A stretch of 64,000 nucleotides of DNA, taken from contig NZ_WTYZ01000001.1 in NCBI RefSeq assembly GCF_009827455.1, positions 1,054,001 through 1,118,000 on the forward strand, written 5' to 3'. The translations under genes and the position numbers were made by a program. This DNA comes from Pontixanthobacter aestiaquae (GTDB lineage: Bacteria; Pseudomonadota; Alphaproteobacteria; Sphingomonadales; Sphingomonadaceae). Numbering within the stretch: the stretch's first letter is position 1; each line of letters starts with the position of its first letter. The notes beneath the pieces were generated by a model, which saw nothing but the letters and a program-made list of their open reading frames with translations, did no database searches and was not told where the DNA came from. Below are positions 10,201-17,572 of this stretch, one piece after another.

Positions 10201-10461
10201 GTTTCACAGGAGCTGCCTGGTTTCTTTGGAACCGACCGTTTCAAACTGATCTTCGACCTTGAGAACGCGTTGAACCTGATCGACAGCACTTGGAATACGC
10301 TGAGCCAAAATGGCTTTGAGTACAATGTTCCGGTCGTTCAAACGCAGATTAATGCTGCAGGACAATATGAATATGTCAACTTCCTCGCTCCGCGAGATCA
10401 GCGTTTCTCGAGTGCGCCATCGGTTTGGCAAATTCAAGTCGGTGTAACTTACGAATTCTAA
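7231..10461 (+). CDS. TonB-dependent receptor, Oar-like, with carboxypeptidase-regulatory domain
   Basis: A 1076-residue outer-membrane protein. Residues 1-27 form a signal peptide ending APASAQ. Residues ~30-115 match the carboxypeptidase regulatory-like fold (VQGVVTDEAGDPVGNAVV), followed by a plug domain (~130-250) and a large beta-barrel ending in a terminal phenylalanine (VGVTYEF) recognised by the BAM machinery. This architecture is that of Oar-type receptors, often highly expressed in sphingomonads and linked to peptide, protein or glycan uptake. Two cysteines in the plug (CLGAS and SGCNVNV) could form a disulphide. Codon use is visibly less GC-rich than in flanking genes. The upstream region carries repeats, and a strong terminator follows. 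Confidence 0.9.
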   Translation: MKLKYLLAASVVSLSATAMVAAPASAQEVTSSVQGVVTDEAGDPVGNAVVVLTDTRNGRTSTVSTSQNGNFSFRNLEVGGPFTISANAAGYQGERADGIFVSLSDSTSLRFALGADVGDDDEIVVTASAISSAPRALGPGTSFGIEVLEDQPSLSRDIRDVIQTDPRVLLDSTFPDSTSNRGTVSCLGASTRVNSLTVDGVRQDDGFGLNDSGFPSESQPFPFEALSAVSVEFAPYDVQYGLFSGCNVNVVTKSGTNEFHGGGFFYYNSDSLVGDTVDGRTISLGEFETKKYGAYLGGPIVKDKLFFHITYDREDGTSGLDDGPAGSGVANETAAITQQDIADVQNILNTAYGFDPGGILNSIPRSTERVLVRLDANISDRHRAAFNYQRTREDFVTPQNTDARDDELGLSSNYYQSGNSIDSYSLRLFSDWSDNFSTEVRVSRIENRDVQDSLNGVDFQEFEVTTPGGGTLFLGPDEFRQGNDLRTTTDQVKIAGFLTAGDHNFTIGAEYDRYDVFNLFVQSANGVAVFDNFADLQAQTPSAFRFRGAVSGDVNDAAASFQRDIYSFYIQDEWLATDALTLQLGLRYDMYNGSNKPLGNPTFQQRYGFTNQNAFDQLDILQPRFGFSYDAGETFAGTTTLRGGVGIFSGGDPTVLFSNSYTNNGITLDDVDEGDLTAAGIPLTTDGFNVPAGANGLLVAGDGEVNAVDPNFNVPHFLRANLGVDHQFNSGWRLGLDYIYSKSYDPLFVQDLTLAQIGTAPDGRPLYRQVDFNDPACQTTPETCTARRTSDYLLTNGEGGQGHILSASLSNNWSQEAGPLGIGGSVTLGYSYQDVTEIQPLTSSRAVSNFGNFSKVDINNPTVGRSNASRAHNAIFRLNLEKDLIGENTTSFTFFLKYRTGQPFSYNYETTPFGGPGGNGFNPFGDSRAFEDRVLLYVPTENDPTVVYNAGFNLAAFNTFLTESGLDQFRGEIVERNAFESDDYWDLDLRVSQELPGFFGTDRFKLIFDLENALNLIDSTWNTLSQNGFEYNVPVVQTQINAAGQYEYVNFLAPRDQRFSSAPSVWQIQVGVTYEF

Positions 10462-10487
10462 GTCGTAGGTCACTACCGAAACAGAAG

Positions 10488-10517
10488 CGGCGGCTCCCGA
10501 ATGGGGGCCGCCGTTTT
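10488..10517 (+). terminator. Rho-independent terminator after the Oar-like receptor
   Basis: An 11-pair GC-rich stem (CGGCGGCTCCC against GGGGGCCGCCG, one G-T pair) with a GAAT loop is followed by a T run. It ends 26-50 bases after the receptor stop, just before the convergent histidine kinase gene. Confidence 0.85.
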
Positions 10518-10529
10518 GGTTTGTGCGGG

Positions 10530-13337
10530 TCAAGCTGCGTCTAGCAAATCCTGGGCTAACTGCGCGCGCTCCTCCTGAGGCAGAGTGGATTTTAGCCCTC
10601 GCTCCAAAGCGCCGGCTTTCCTGCCCAGCTCATCCTCGCCAAACATGCCTGCGGTTCCGGCCAGCTTATGCACGGTTCGCGCAAGCGCCTCCGCCGTTTC
10701 CCCTTCAAGGGCTCCTTCGCGCAACGCCTTGGACACTGCGTCCACTGCTTCTGACCGGCGCTGCTGCCAGCGGCTCTCAAGCGTGGAGGACCCGGCTTGG
10801 GTGGGTGCTTCGATTGTTACCGCCGGCTGGTTTTCCGGCACGCGCTCTATTGTTGGAAGCCACTCTTGCAAAGTCTCGACCAGCTCTGAAAATTGCAGCG
10901 GTTTGGACAGGTGCCCCTGCATACCTGCATTCCGTGCTGCGCGTACATCATCCTCAAACGCATTGGCAGTGAGCGCGATGATTGGCAGCTCTTCGGCGTC
11001 AATGCCCAGACAGCGCAGCGTGCCGGTGGCAGTATAGCCGTCGCATTCAGGCATTTGAACGTCCATAAGCACCAGATCGAAAGGCGTGCCGCCTGCCTTG
11101 GCGGCCATCACCGCTGCGACCGCTTGCTGGCCGTCTTCGGCGATTTCGACTGCCTGACCGCAGCGTTCCAGCATGGTGGTGACGAGTATCCGGTTGATAT
11201 CGTGATCCTCGGCCAGCAAAATCCGCGCCCCCGCAATCAGGTTTGTTGGATCGGCCGCTTTCGCCATCGGGGTAATGCTGGTCGCGGCATCGTCAGGCAC
11301 GATCAGCGGGATGCTCAGGGTAAAGCACGAGCCTGTACCCGGTTTGCTTTGTGCGGTGAGCGTACCACCAAGCAATTCGGCCAAACGCCTGCTGATCGAT
11401 AAACCCAGACCAGTGCCGCCAAATTTGCGCGACGTCGCATTGTCGGCCTGTTCGAATGGATTGAAGATCGCTTCCAGACGATCCTTTTCTATTCCGACTC
11501 CGCTGTCAGCGACTTTGATCACGACCATATCTTCTCGTACTCTTGCGCTGAGTTTGATCGTACCTTCCCGTGTGAATTTCACTGCGTTCCCGAGAAGGTT
11601 GAGAATGATCTGGCGCAGGCGGAGAGTATCGCTGACCAGTGCCGGCGGCACGTCTGGATCAGTCTCTTCGATCATTGCCAAACGCTTTTGCTCTGCATTG
11701 GCCGAGTGTAGTGTGAGGCAATTACTCATCAGGGCGCGCAAGTCGACCGGTTCTTCGGTGACTGCTACTTGACCTGCCTCGATCTTGGAAATGTCGAGAA
11801 TATCGTTGAGCAACCGCATCATGCTGTTGCCCGATTCTTGGATCAGTTCTGCGTGACGCCGTTGTTCATCGGGCAAATCCGATTGCAGCAGCAGTTCCAC
11901 AAAACCCAGCACACCATTCATTGGCGTGCGGATTTCATGGCTCATATTGGCAAGGAATTGGGACTTTGCGACAGCCGCGTTCTCCGCATGACGCCTCGCG
12001 CGAACCAGTTTCTTCTCCAGCCTTACACGTTCGCTGACATCGCGGCAGGATACGATGATGGTTTCCGGATTGTCTGACTGGTTGTTCCTTACAAGAACGC
12101 AATCGGCCTCAATGAAAACGGGTCGCCCCTTGTCGTCATCAATCACACGGCGATAGGTAAGGCGTTCCTTGTCGGATAATCCCGACACCAGCCGTGTTTG
12201 AACAGCTGCGATTTCCTCTCGCGCTTCTGGGTGGACATCAGCGGCGGCCCCCTTGCCTAAAAACATCTCAGGCGATTGCCCCAACACATCGCGGACAGAT
12301 GCCGATGCGTAAGTGCATACGCCGCGCAGATCATACCGCATGACTGCGTCGGACATATTGTCGGCCAGAATGGCGAGCTGTTCTTCCTGCAATTGCAGTT
12401 TTTGGTAGGTCTTTTTCTCCTGAGCAACAGCGGCGGCGACGGGTAGGCCAATGGCGAAACCCGTTGCAAGAAACGCCTCCAGCACGAGCAATTGCGCGTC
12501 GAGCGAACCGGTATGCAGTGTAACAGGGCCGCTGCCCATCGCGGTGAACCAAGTCGCTGTGACAGCGATCTGTACAAAGGCAAGCGCAGTGCCAAGACTG
12601 CCTAGGCGAAAGGCCTGAATGACCAGCACAGGCGCGATCAGGAATAGCAGCGGATACTGGCTTTGCCAGAATACCCCAACCGTAACTAGAAATCCGCCAG
12701 CGGTCAGTCCTACCCATTCGAGCCGGTTGCGCGGAACAGGTGTTAGATCTCCACGAAAATAGTCGATCAGAATCAGCGTGGTCGGGGCCACGATCATCAT
12801 GCCCATCGCATCGGCCAGATACCAATCCAGCATCGGCCGAAGCGTGTCGACACCCATCGATAGTAATGTGATCGAGGCGATTGCCGAAGACAGCAGTGGT
12901 GCGATCCCGGCGGCAATCGCGACGAACCGCATCAGATCGCGCATATTCTCCATATCCAGCCGCCGGCCACCGGTTTTGCGCAGCATCCAGAGTATCACAT
13001 AGATTTCTGCGCAATTCGCCAGCGAGAAGCCGAAAGCGGAAATACTGGTCCCTCCAGCAAGATAATTGCCTAGCAGGCTGCCCGCAAACAAGGCGCCGAT
13101 AAAGACAGGCTCGTATGGCGGGCGCAGGCGCAGCAATGTGGCCACAGCCAAGGCATTAGGCAGCCAGACTGCTGCAAACCGGCCATCACCTTTCGTCAGC
13201 GTGACGCCGCCATAGGCCAGCGCTGCATAGGTCAGCACGGTCAGCGCCAGCGCCGAGATTAACCATGGCGGCGATAGCCGCCCGACGCTGTGAACAGGCT
13301 GCGCTTCCGCCAATTCTGCCTCATTTGCCGTGAACAT
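10530..13337 (-). CDS. Hybrid sensor histidine kinase: MASE1-PAS-HisKA-HATPase-REC-Hpt
   Basis: A 935-residue multidomain kinase. Residues ~25-305 form a MASE1 membrane sensor with about eight helices (AVWLPNALAVA); ~325-440 is a PAS domain. The HisKA phosphoacceptor is His467 in SHEIRTPMNG. The ATPase shows the N box (NLLGNAVKFT), DSGVGI and GGTGLGLSIS. The receiver carries Asp759 in LVLMDVQMPE, and a C-terminal Hpt domain carries His890 in VHKLAGTAG. All four relay residues are present, so it is a complete His-Asp-His relay ending in Hpt, which must pass phosphate to a separate response regulator. None lies nearby. MASE1 ligands are mostly unknown. Convergent with the receptor, divergent from the TonB-like gene. 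Confidence 0.92.
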   Translation of the reverse strand: MFTANEAELAEAQPVHSVGRLSPPWLISALALTVLTYAALAYGGVTLTKGDGRFAAVWLPNALAVATLLRLRPPYEPVFIGALFAGSLLGNYLAGGTSISAFGFSLANCAEIYVILWMLRKTGGRRLDMENMRDLMRFVAIAAGIAPLLSSAIASITLLSMGVDTLRPMLDWYLADAMGMMIVAPTTLILIDYFRGDLTPVPRNRLEWVGLTAGGFLVTVGVFWQSQYPLLFLIAPVLVIQAFRLGSLGTALAFVQIAVTATWFTAMGSGPVTLHTGSLDAQLLVLEAFLATGFAIGLPVAAAVAQEKKTYQKLQLQEEQLAILADNMSDAVMRYDLRGVCTYASASVRDVLGQSPEMFLGKGAAADVHPEAREEIAAVQTRLVSGLSDKERLTYRRVIDDDKGRPVFIEADCVLVRNNQSDNPETIIVSCRDVSERVRLEKKLVRARRHAENAAVAKSQFLANMSHEIRTPMNGVLGFVELLLQSDLPDEQRRHAELIQESGNSMMRLLNDILDISKIEAGQVAVTEEPVDLRALMSNCLTLHSANAEQKRLAMIEETDPDVPPALVSDTLRLRQIILNLLGNAVKFTREGTIKLSARVREDMVVIKVADSGVGIEKDRLEAIFNPFEQADNATSRKFGGTGLGLSISRRLAELLGGTLTAQSKPGTGSCFTLSIPLIVPDDAATSITPMAKAADPTNLIAGARILLAEDHDINRILVTTMLERCGQAVEIAEDGQQAVAAVMAAKAGGTPFDLVLMDVQMPECDGYTATGTLRCLGIDAEELPIIALTANAFEDDVRAARNAGMQGHLSKPLQFSELVETLQEWLPTIERVPENQPAVTIEAPTQAGSSTLESRWQQRRSEAVDAVSKALREGALEGETAEALARTVHKLAGTAGMFGEDELGRKAGALERGLKSTLPQEERAQLAQDLLDAA

Positions 13338-13425
13338 TGGTTTCCCCCTTTGCGAGGCCTATAGTCGCCAGAGCATCAAACCATGCGTAACCGGCGCATA
13401 GGGGTTTCTACGAGCGGGATTGGGA

Positions 13426-14154
13426 ATGGCGGAAAGCGGGAAATATTCGACAATCCGGCGCAAGCCGAAGGTCAGCACAATTATCATCATCGTGTTGCTC
13501 CATATCATCGCGATCTATGGGCTCGCGCGGGCGTTCGCGCCTGGTGCGGTGCAAACTGTCGAGCGCGAGATCATTTCCGCATTTACGGTAACCGTGACAG
13601 CGCCTGAGGAGGATATTCCGCCGGAAAATGAGCAAGCTCCTGATGAAGGGGTCGCTGGAGATCCTGGCAAGAAAGCGACGCCTAAGCCTGATAGCCAGCC
13701 TGAAACGCCGATCAAGCAGGACAAACCAACTCCCAAAGCTTCATCTACGGGGGCGGCAAACACGTCAGGAGCGAAAGAGAGTGGCGAGGGGACCGGAGCA
13801 GCCGGACAGGGCACCGGTACGGGTAGCGGTCGCGCTGGTAGCGGGCAGGGCGGTGTGGCGGTGAGCAAACCGATCCACATCTCTGGCGCGATTGACAGTG
13901 CGCGCGATTATCCTGTGCCGGACGGTGGGCGGCAAGTCCGCAATGGCACGCGCGTGGTCGTGAAAGTGACGGTCGGTACCGATGGCCGGGCGCGCAATTG
14001 CAGTATCTTCCGCCGCAGCCCTGATGCAGAGGCGGATCGTATTACCTGCCGCCTTGTAGAGGAACGCTTGCGTTTCAAACCCGCTATGGATGCCAATGGA
14101 ACGCCGGTTGCGGCACCGTTTTATTGGCAACAGAAGTGGTTTATCGCGGAGTAA
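13426..14154 (+). CDS. TonB-like energy transducer family protein
   Basis: This 242-residue protein has a short cytoplasmic N-terminus, one membrane anchor (STIIIIVLLHIIAIYGLARAF without basic residues, about residues 17-37), a long proline/lysine- then glycine/serine-rich periplasmic linker, and a C-terminal domain of ~90 residues resembling TonB_C (VVVKVTVGTDGRARNCSIF ... RFKPAMDANG). It probably links inner-membrane proton-motive energy to an outer-membrane receptor or is a TonB paralogue with another partner. No exbB or exbD is adjacent. I chose the ATG at MAESGKY with a GA-rich ribosome site upstream; the TTG two codons earlier is less likely. Two cysteines in the C-terminal domain (NCSIF, ITCRL) may pair. 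Confidence 0.7.
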   Translation: MAESGKYSTIRRKPKVSTIIIIVLLHIIAIYGLARAFAPGAVQTVEREIISAFTVTVTAPEEDIPPENEQAPDEGVAGDPGKKATPKPDSQPETPIKQDKPTPKASSTGAANTSGAKESGEGTGAAGQGTGTGSGRAGSGQGGVAVSKPIHISGAIDSARDYPVPDGGRQVRNGTRVVVKVTVGTDGRARNCSIFRRSPDAEADRITCRLVEERLRFKPAMDANGTPVAAPFYWQQKWFIAE

Positions 14155-14220
14155 CGGTAACGTGATGGCAAGGCGTTGCAGCTAAGGAAGGGCGAGACAG
14201 TTTAGAAAGGCGGTAAAGCA

Positions 14221-15249
14221 GTGATCCATCCGGTTATCCTATGCGGTGGCAGCGGCACGCGCTTGTGGCCGCTAAGCCGGGCGGACAAGCCAAAGCCGTT
14301 TCTGCCTCTGATTGGCACGCGGAGCCTGTTCGAACAGACGCTCGACCGCTGTTCGAAGGATGTGCTTTTTGCTGCTCCGGCCGTAGTTACCGGAAAGAAG
14401 CATCTTGCTCATGTAGAGAAGCAACTTGGCCGCGCAGATGGTGCTTCGATCATTGTTGAGCCCATAGGCAAGAACACTGCGCCTGCGATTGCGCTGGCTG
14501 CAATGCGCTTGCCCGAAGATGCCGTGATGCTCGTTTGTCCGAGCGATCATTACATCGAAGACGCCGGTGCGTTTCAGAGTGCAGCCGAGACGGCATCTGC
14601 CTTGGCTGATCAAGGCTTTTTGGTCTCTTTCGGGATTGAGGCTACCACACCGGAAACCGGTTATGGCTACATTAAACGCGGCGAAGAGCTCGGTGGCGGT
14701 CATGCGGTGGAACGCTTTGTCGAAAAGCCTGATCTTGCGACTGCGCAAAGGTTTCTCGCAGATGGTTCCTACAGCTGGAATGGCGGGATATTCGCGTTCA
14801 AGGCAGGTGTGTTCCTCGCAGAGCTGACCAACCACCGTCCGCAGATGATGGATGCGCTGCGCGCGAGCGTCGAAACAGGGCGTGAGGACGGCCAGCGCTT
14901 CCACCCGGACGCGGCAAGATTCGCGCAGATCGACGGCGATTCCATCGATTATGCGATAATGGAAACCACCGAACGCGCGGCGATGGTGCCGGTCAGCATG
15001 GGGTGGTCCGATATTGGCAATTGGAACGCTTTGCGTGAGGCGCGCGGCAGCGACGGGTTGGGCAACAGCGTCAAGGGCAAGGCTGAACTGGTCGATTGCA
15101 CCAATGTGATGGTGCATAGCGATGGACCGCGTGTGTCGGCGGTCGGGCTCGATGATGTGATCATCGTGGTCGATGGCGATGATGTGCTGGTGACCACCGC
15201 TGCCGGAACGCAGAAAGTCGGCACGCTCAAAGGCGCAAAGTCGCAGTGA
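14221..15249 (+). CDS. manC: Mannose-1-phosphate guanylyltransferase
   Basis: A 342-residue nucleotidyltransferase that makes GDP-mannose from mannose-1-phosphate and GTP. It opens with the pyrophosphorylase signature VILCGGSGTRLWPLSR and has the FVEKPD lysine motif and the WNGGIF segment typical of ManC/CpsB. It lacks the fused C-terminal isomerase domain; the isomerase is instead the next gene, overlapping by 4 bases (GTGA). The start is GTG. With manA it supplies activated mannose for exopolysaccharide or lipopolysaccharide. No glycosyltransferases are adjacent. Confidence 0.93.
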   Translation: MIHPVILCGGSGTRLWPLSRADKPKPFLPLIGTRSLFEQTLDRCSKDVLFAAPAVVTGKKHLAHVEKQLGRADGASIIVEPIGKNTAPAIALAAMRLPEDAVMLVCPSDHYIEDAGAFQSAAETASALADQGFLVSFGIEATTPETGYGYIKRGEELGGGHAVERFVEKPDLATAQRFLADGSYSWNGGIFAFKAGVFLAELTNHRPQMMDALRASVETGREDGQRFHPDAARFAQIDGDSIDYAIMETTERAAMVPVSMGWSDIGNWNALREARGSDGLGNSVKGKAELVDCTNVMVHSDGPRVSAVGLDDVIIVVDGDDVLVTTAAGTQKVGTLKGAKSQ

Positions 15250-16052
15250 GCGCAGGCGGCCTTTTGCCGACCAAAATGGTCGAGAAGGTATGGGGCCGCA
15301 CCAGCCTGCCCGCGCCTTTCGCTGCGCGCAATGGCAGGCGCATAGGTGAAATCTGGTTTGATCCCGCGCCACCATGCGAAGGGCTGCTCGCGAAATATCT
15401 GTTCACCAGCGAAAAATTGTCGGTGCAGGTCCATCCCTCCGATGCCGACGCGCCCGAAGGAACGCGCGGTAAGGAGGAATGCTGGCTGGTACTTGATGCC
15501 GATGAAGAGGCGATGCTCGCCATCGGTTTCAAAGAACTGACTGATGCAGAGACAATGCGCGCCGCTGCGCTTGATGGATCAATTGAGCATATGCTTGATT
15601 GGCGCCCGGCAAAACGCGGTGATTTCGTTTATCTGCCAGCCGGGACCGTACACGCGATTGGTCCGGGATTAAGCCTGGTCGAAATCCAACAGAACAGCGA
15701 TATCACATACCGCTTGTTCGATTATGGTCGCCCGCGCGATCTACATTTGGATGATGCATTAGCGGTTGCGCAGGGCGCTCCGCATGATCCGGCTTTGCGC
15801 AGATCAATAGACTTGGAACAGTCAACGGGTCTGGTCGATGGCCCGCATTTCCGTCTCGACTATGTTGTTGGCGCACCAACCGACGATCTGCTCGCCAGAT
15901 ATGAAGGTGCGTCGCTGGTAATGCCAATTGAAGGCGTTGTGGAAGGAGAGGACGCCACCATCGCCGCTGGGGAATGCGGGATCGTATGCATGCTTGCTTC
16001 GGCACAGTTTTCGGACCAAGGCTCGGCATTGATCGCCCAATCCCTGACGTAG
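15246..16052 (+). CDS. manA: Mannose-6-phosphate isomerase, class I
   Basis: A 268-residue cupin-type isomerase that interconverts fructose-6-phosphate and mannose-6-phosphate. The zinc-site segments VQVHPSD, GTRGKEECW and the PAGTVHAIG histidine are present, followed by LVEIQQNSDITYRLFDYGR, typical of short class I enzymes. Its GTG start overlaps the manC stop as GTGA, so the pair is translationally coupled and together converts F6P towards GDP-mannose. A phosphomannomutase is still needed and is not in the window. DUF2721 follows 16 bases later, possibly in the same transcript. Confidence 0.92.
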   Translation: MSAGGLLPTKMVEKVWGRTSLPAPFAARNGRRIGEIWFDPAPPCEGLLAKYLFTSEKLSVQVHPSDADAPEGTRGKEECWLVLDADEEAMLAIGFKELTDAETMRAAALDGSIEHMLDWRPAKRGDFVYLPAGTVHAIGPGLSLVEIQQNSDITYRLFDYGRPRDLHLDDALAVAQGAPHDPALRRSIDLEQSTGLVDGPHFRLDYVVGAPTDDLLARYEGASLVMPIEGVVEGEDATIAAGECGIVCMLASAQFSDQGSALIAQSLT

Positions 16053-16068
16053 AAACCGGACACTCGCT

Positions 16069-16509
16069 ATGATCGCGGAAACCATTCAAGTGTCGCTGAC
16101 ACCCGTTTTCGTGCTGGTCGCCATCGCCAGTATTCTCAATTTCCTGACAACGCGGCTGGGCCGTGTGGTCGACCGTTCGCGGCTGCTTCAACAGCAGCAT
16201 GGCGAGACCGAGGGGATGGAACATGATGAGCTGGTATGCGAAATGCGGTCATTGGCGCGGCGGATTGAACTGGTGAACAGAGCGATGCTGATGCTGGTCC
16301 TGAGCGGCCTCACGATTGGATCGACCGTTATCATCCTGTTTTTCGGCGGCCTAACCGATAGCAATGTGGAACATGTCGCGGCGGGCGCATTTATCCTGTC
16401 GATCACGCTGATGCTGGTCGGATTGATAATGTTCTTGCTGGAAACCCGTGAAGCATCTGCCTCACTGAGAATACCTGAAACCTATCTCGAACTCGACCGG
16501 AAGATTTAG
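16069..16509 (+). CDS. DUF2721 family membrane protein
   Basis: A 146-residue protein of the DUF2721 family: an N-terminal hydrophobic segment (LTPVFVLVAIASILNFLTTRLGRVVDR), a charged middle section (residues ~40-75) and two close transmembrane helices near the C-terminus. Function unknown. It follows manA by 16 bases, which could be simple cotranscription. Its TAG overlaps the stop of the convergent PHA-system gene on the tetranucleotide TTAG. Confidence 0.75.
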   Translation: MIAETIQVSLTPVFVLVAIASILNFLTTRLGRVVDRSRLLQQQHGETEGMEHDELVCEMRSLARRIELVNRAMLMLVLSGLTIGSTVIILFFGGLTDSNVEHVAAGAFILSITLMLVGLIMFLLETREASASLRIPETYLELDRKI

Positions 16510-16817
16510 TCTTCCGAAGGAGCTTCTAGCATTTTTTGCCCCTGCTGGCGGATCGCCCCGGCAATGATCGGCTCGACAAAGCTGAGCGCCATAGGCAACG
16601 CAATTTCGAACACGACTTGATTGTCTTCAATATTGACCATACCGGCCAGATCATTGCCCATCGCATTCACATTAATGCTCATCCGGTCATCGGCAGGCCA
16701 ACCGGTTGTTACCGTGGCCATGCCCCCCGGAATATGATCGGCGATTTCATGACTGCGCTCTTTCAGGCGGCGCGTGACCTCTGCCTGTGGCAGATCGTGA
16801 GGAATAGCGACGCGCAT
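16506..16817 (-). CDS. Polyhydroxyalkanoic acid system family protein
   Basis: A 103-residue soluble protein matching the polyhydroxyalkanoate granule-region family (MRVAIPHDLPQAEVTRRLKE at the start; the C-terminal half MALSFVEPIIAGAIRQQGQKML). Such proteins are found near PHA synthesis genes in some bacteria, but their molecular role is not settled. It is the last gene of a three-gene operon after the TelA and XpaC-like genes: the ATG overlaps the preceding stop as TGATG. An upstream in-frame TTG is a weaker start. No PHA synthase or phasin is in the window. Confidence 0.75.
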   Translation of the reverse strand: MRVAIPHDLPQAEVTRRLKERSHEIADHIPGGMATVTTGWPADDRMSINVNAMGNDLAGMVNIEDNQVVFEIALPMALSFVEPIIAGAIRQQGQKMLEAPSED

Positions 16818-17572
16818 CAATTTTTCTCCGTACCGGAACCTGGGGAAGTGTCGGCGTCTTCGCCATATTTATACTCGAGATAGCGCGTTTTGATCGCCAG
16901 ATCATCCAGTGAACCCTCGGCCAATTGGCGCGTGACGCTGTCGATTTCCTTGCTGATCTTGCTGAGGCTCTCGGTCACTTGCTCGTCCGGAGTAGCACCT
17001 GCGCGTTTTTCGCCGCGCAGATGCGAAGGAATCTTGCGATACGATTCAACTGTTTCGGGCAGAATGTCACCAACGAGCTTGCGAATTTGTTCGGCCGCCG
17101 GGTGCTTCTGGTCAATCGTTTCCAACTGCACACCCAGCGAGTCGAGCTGAATGCCCATATCTTCGACGATCTTGACCGCCGGTGGCGGTAGAGCGGGGCG
17201 CTGATGCTCCAGCCACAGCTCTGTCTTGCCAACCATATTACGGACATCGCCTTTCGTAAGGTCAGCCCGTTTCGGGACCTTGACCTTTTGCGTCGACACC
17301 ACACCGATCACCGCCGCGATGGTCAGGACGGACAGCATAATACCCCAAAAGCCGATCCCGTTAAGGATTGCGCCAGCAACGCCCGCAGCGATAAACACGC
17401 CAACCACGCCAATGGCGATCTGGATGAGTTTCTTGACCAGATGGCTCGATTTGATGTCAGCCGAGCGTTGGCCAATCGATTCCATCCGGTGCCTACCACC
17501 TGCACGATTATCGTCCCGTACCCGACGCGCTTCTTCGAGGAGGCGGTCGCTCTCGTTGGTCAGATCGCCCAT
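16817..17572 (-). CDS. XpaC-like membrane protein, TelA partner
   Basis: A 251-residue protein with a charged N-terminus, two adjacent transmembrane helices at ~residues 45-92, and a mostly helical cytoplasmic C-terminal region that fits coiled-coil packing. Its place directly after a TelA homologue, with a TGATG stop-start overlap, mirrors the Bacillus xpaC-yaaN pairing, and the domain layout resembles XpaC (named for a 5-bromo-4-chloroindolyl phosphate hydrolysis phenotype, true function unclear). I infer a membrane complex with TelA. Sequence identity to XpaC could not be tested here. Confidence 0.6.
   Translation of the reverse strand: MGDLTNESDRLLEEARRVRDDNRAGGRHRMESIGQRSADIKSSHLVKKLIQIAIGVVGVFIAAGVAGAILNGIGFWGIMLSVLTIAAVIGVVSTQKVKVPKRADLTKGDVRNMVGKTELWLEHQRPALPPPAVKIVEDMGIQLDSLGVQLETIDQKHPAAEQIRKLVGDILPETVESYRKIPSHLRGEKRAGATPDEQVTESLSKISKEIDSVTRQLAEGSLDDLAIKTRYLEYKYGEDADTSPGSGTEKN

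Noticed and set aside
14272..15375. A 367-codon minus-strand frame opposite manC
   Set aside because: manC motifs on the plus strand are intact and the antisense product resembles no family.
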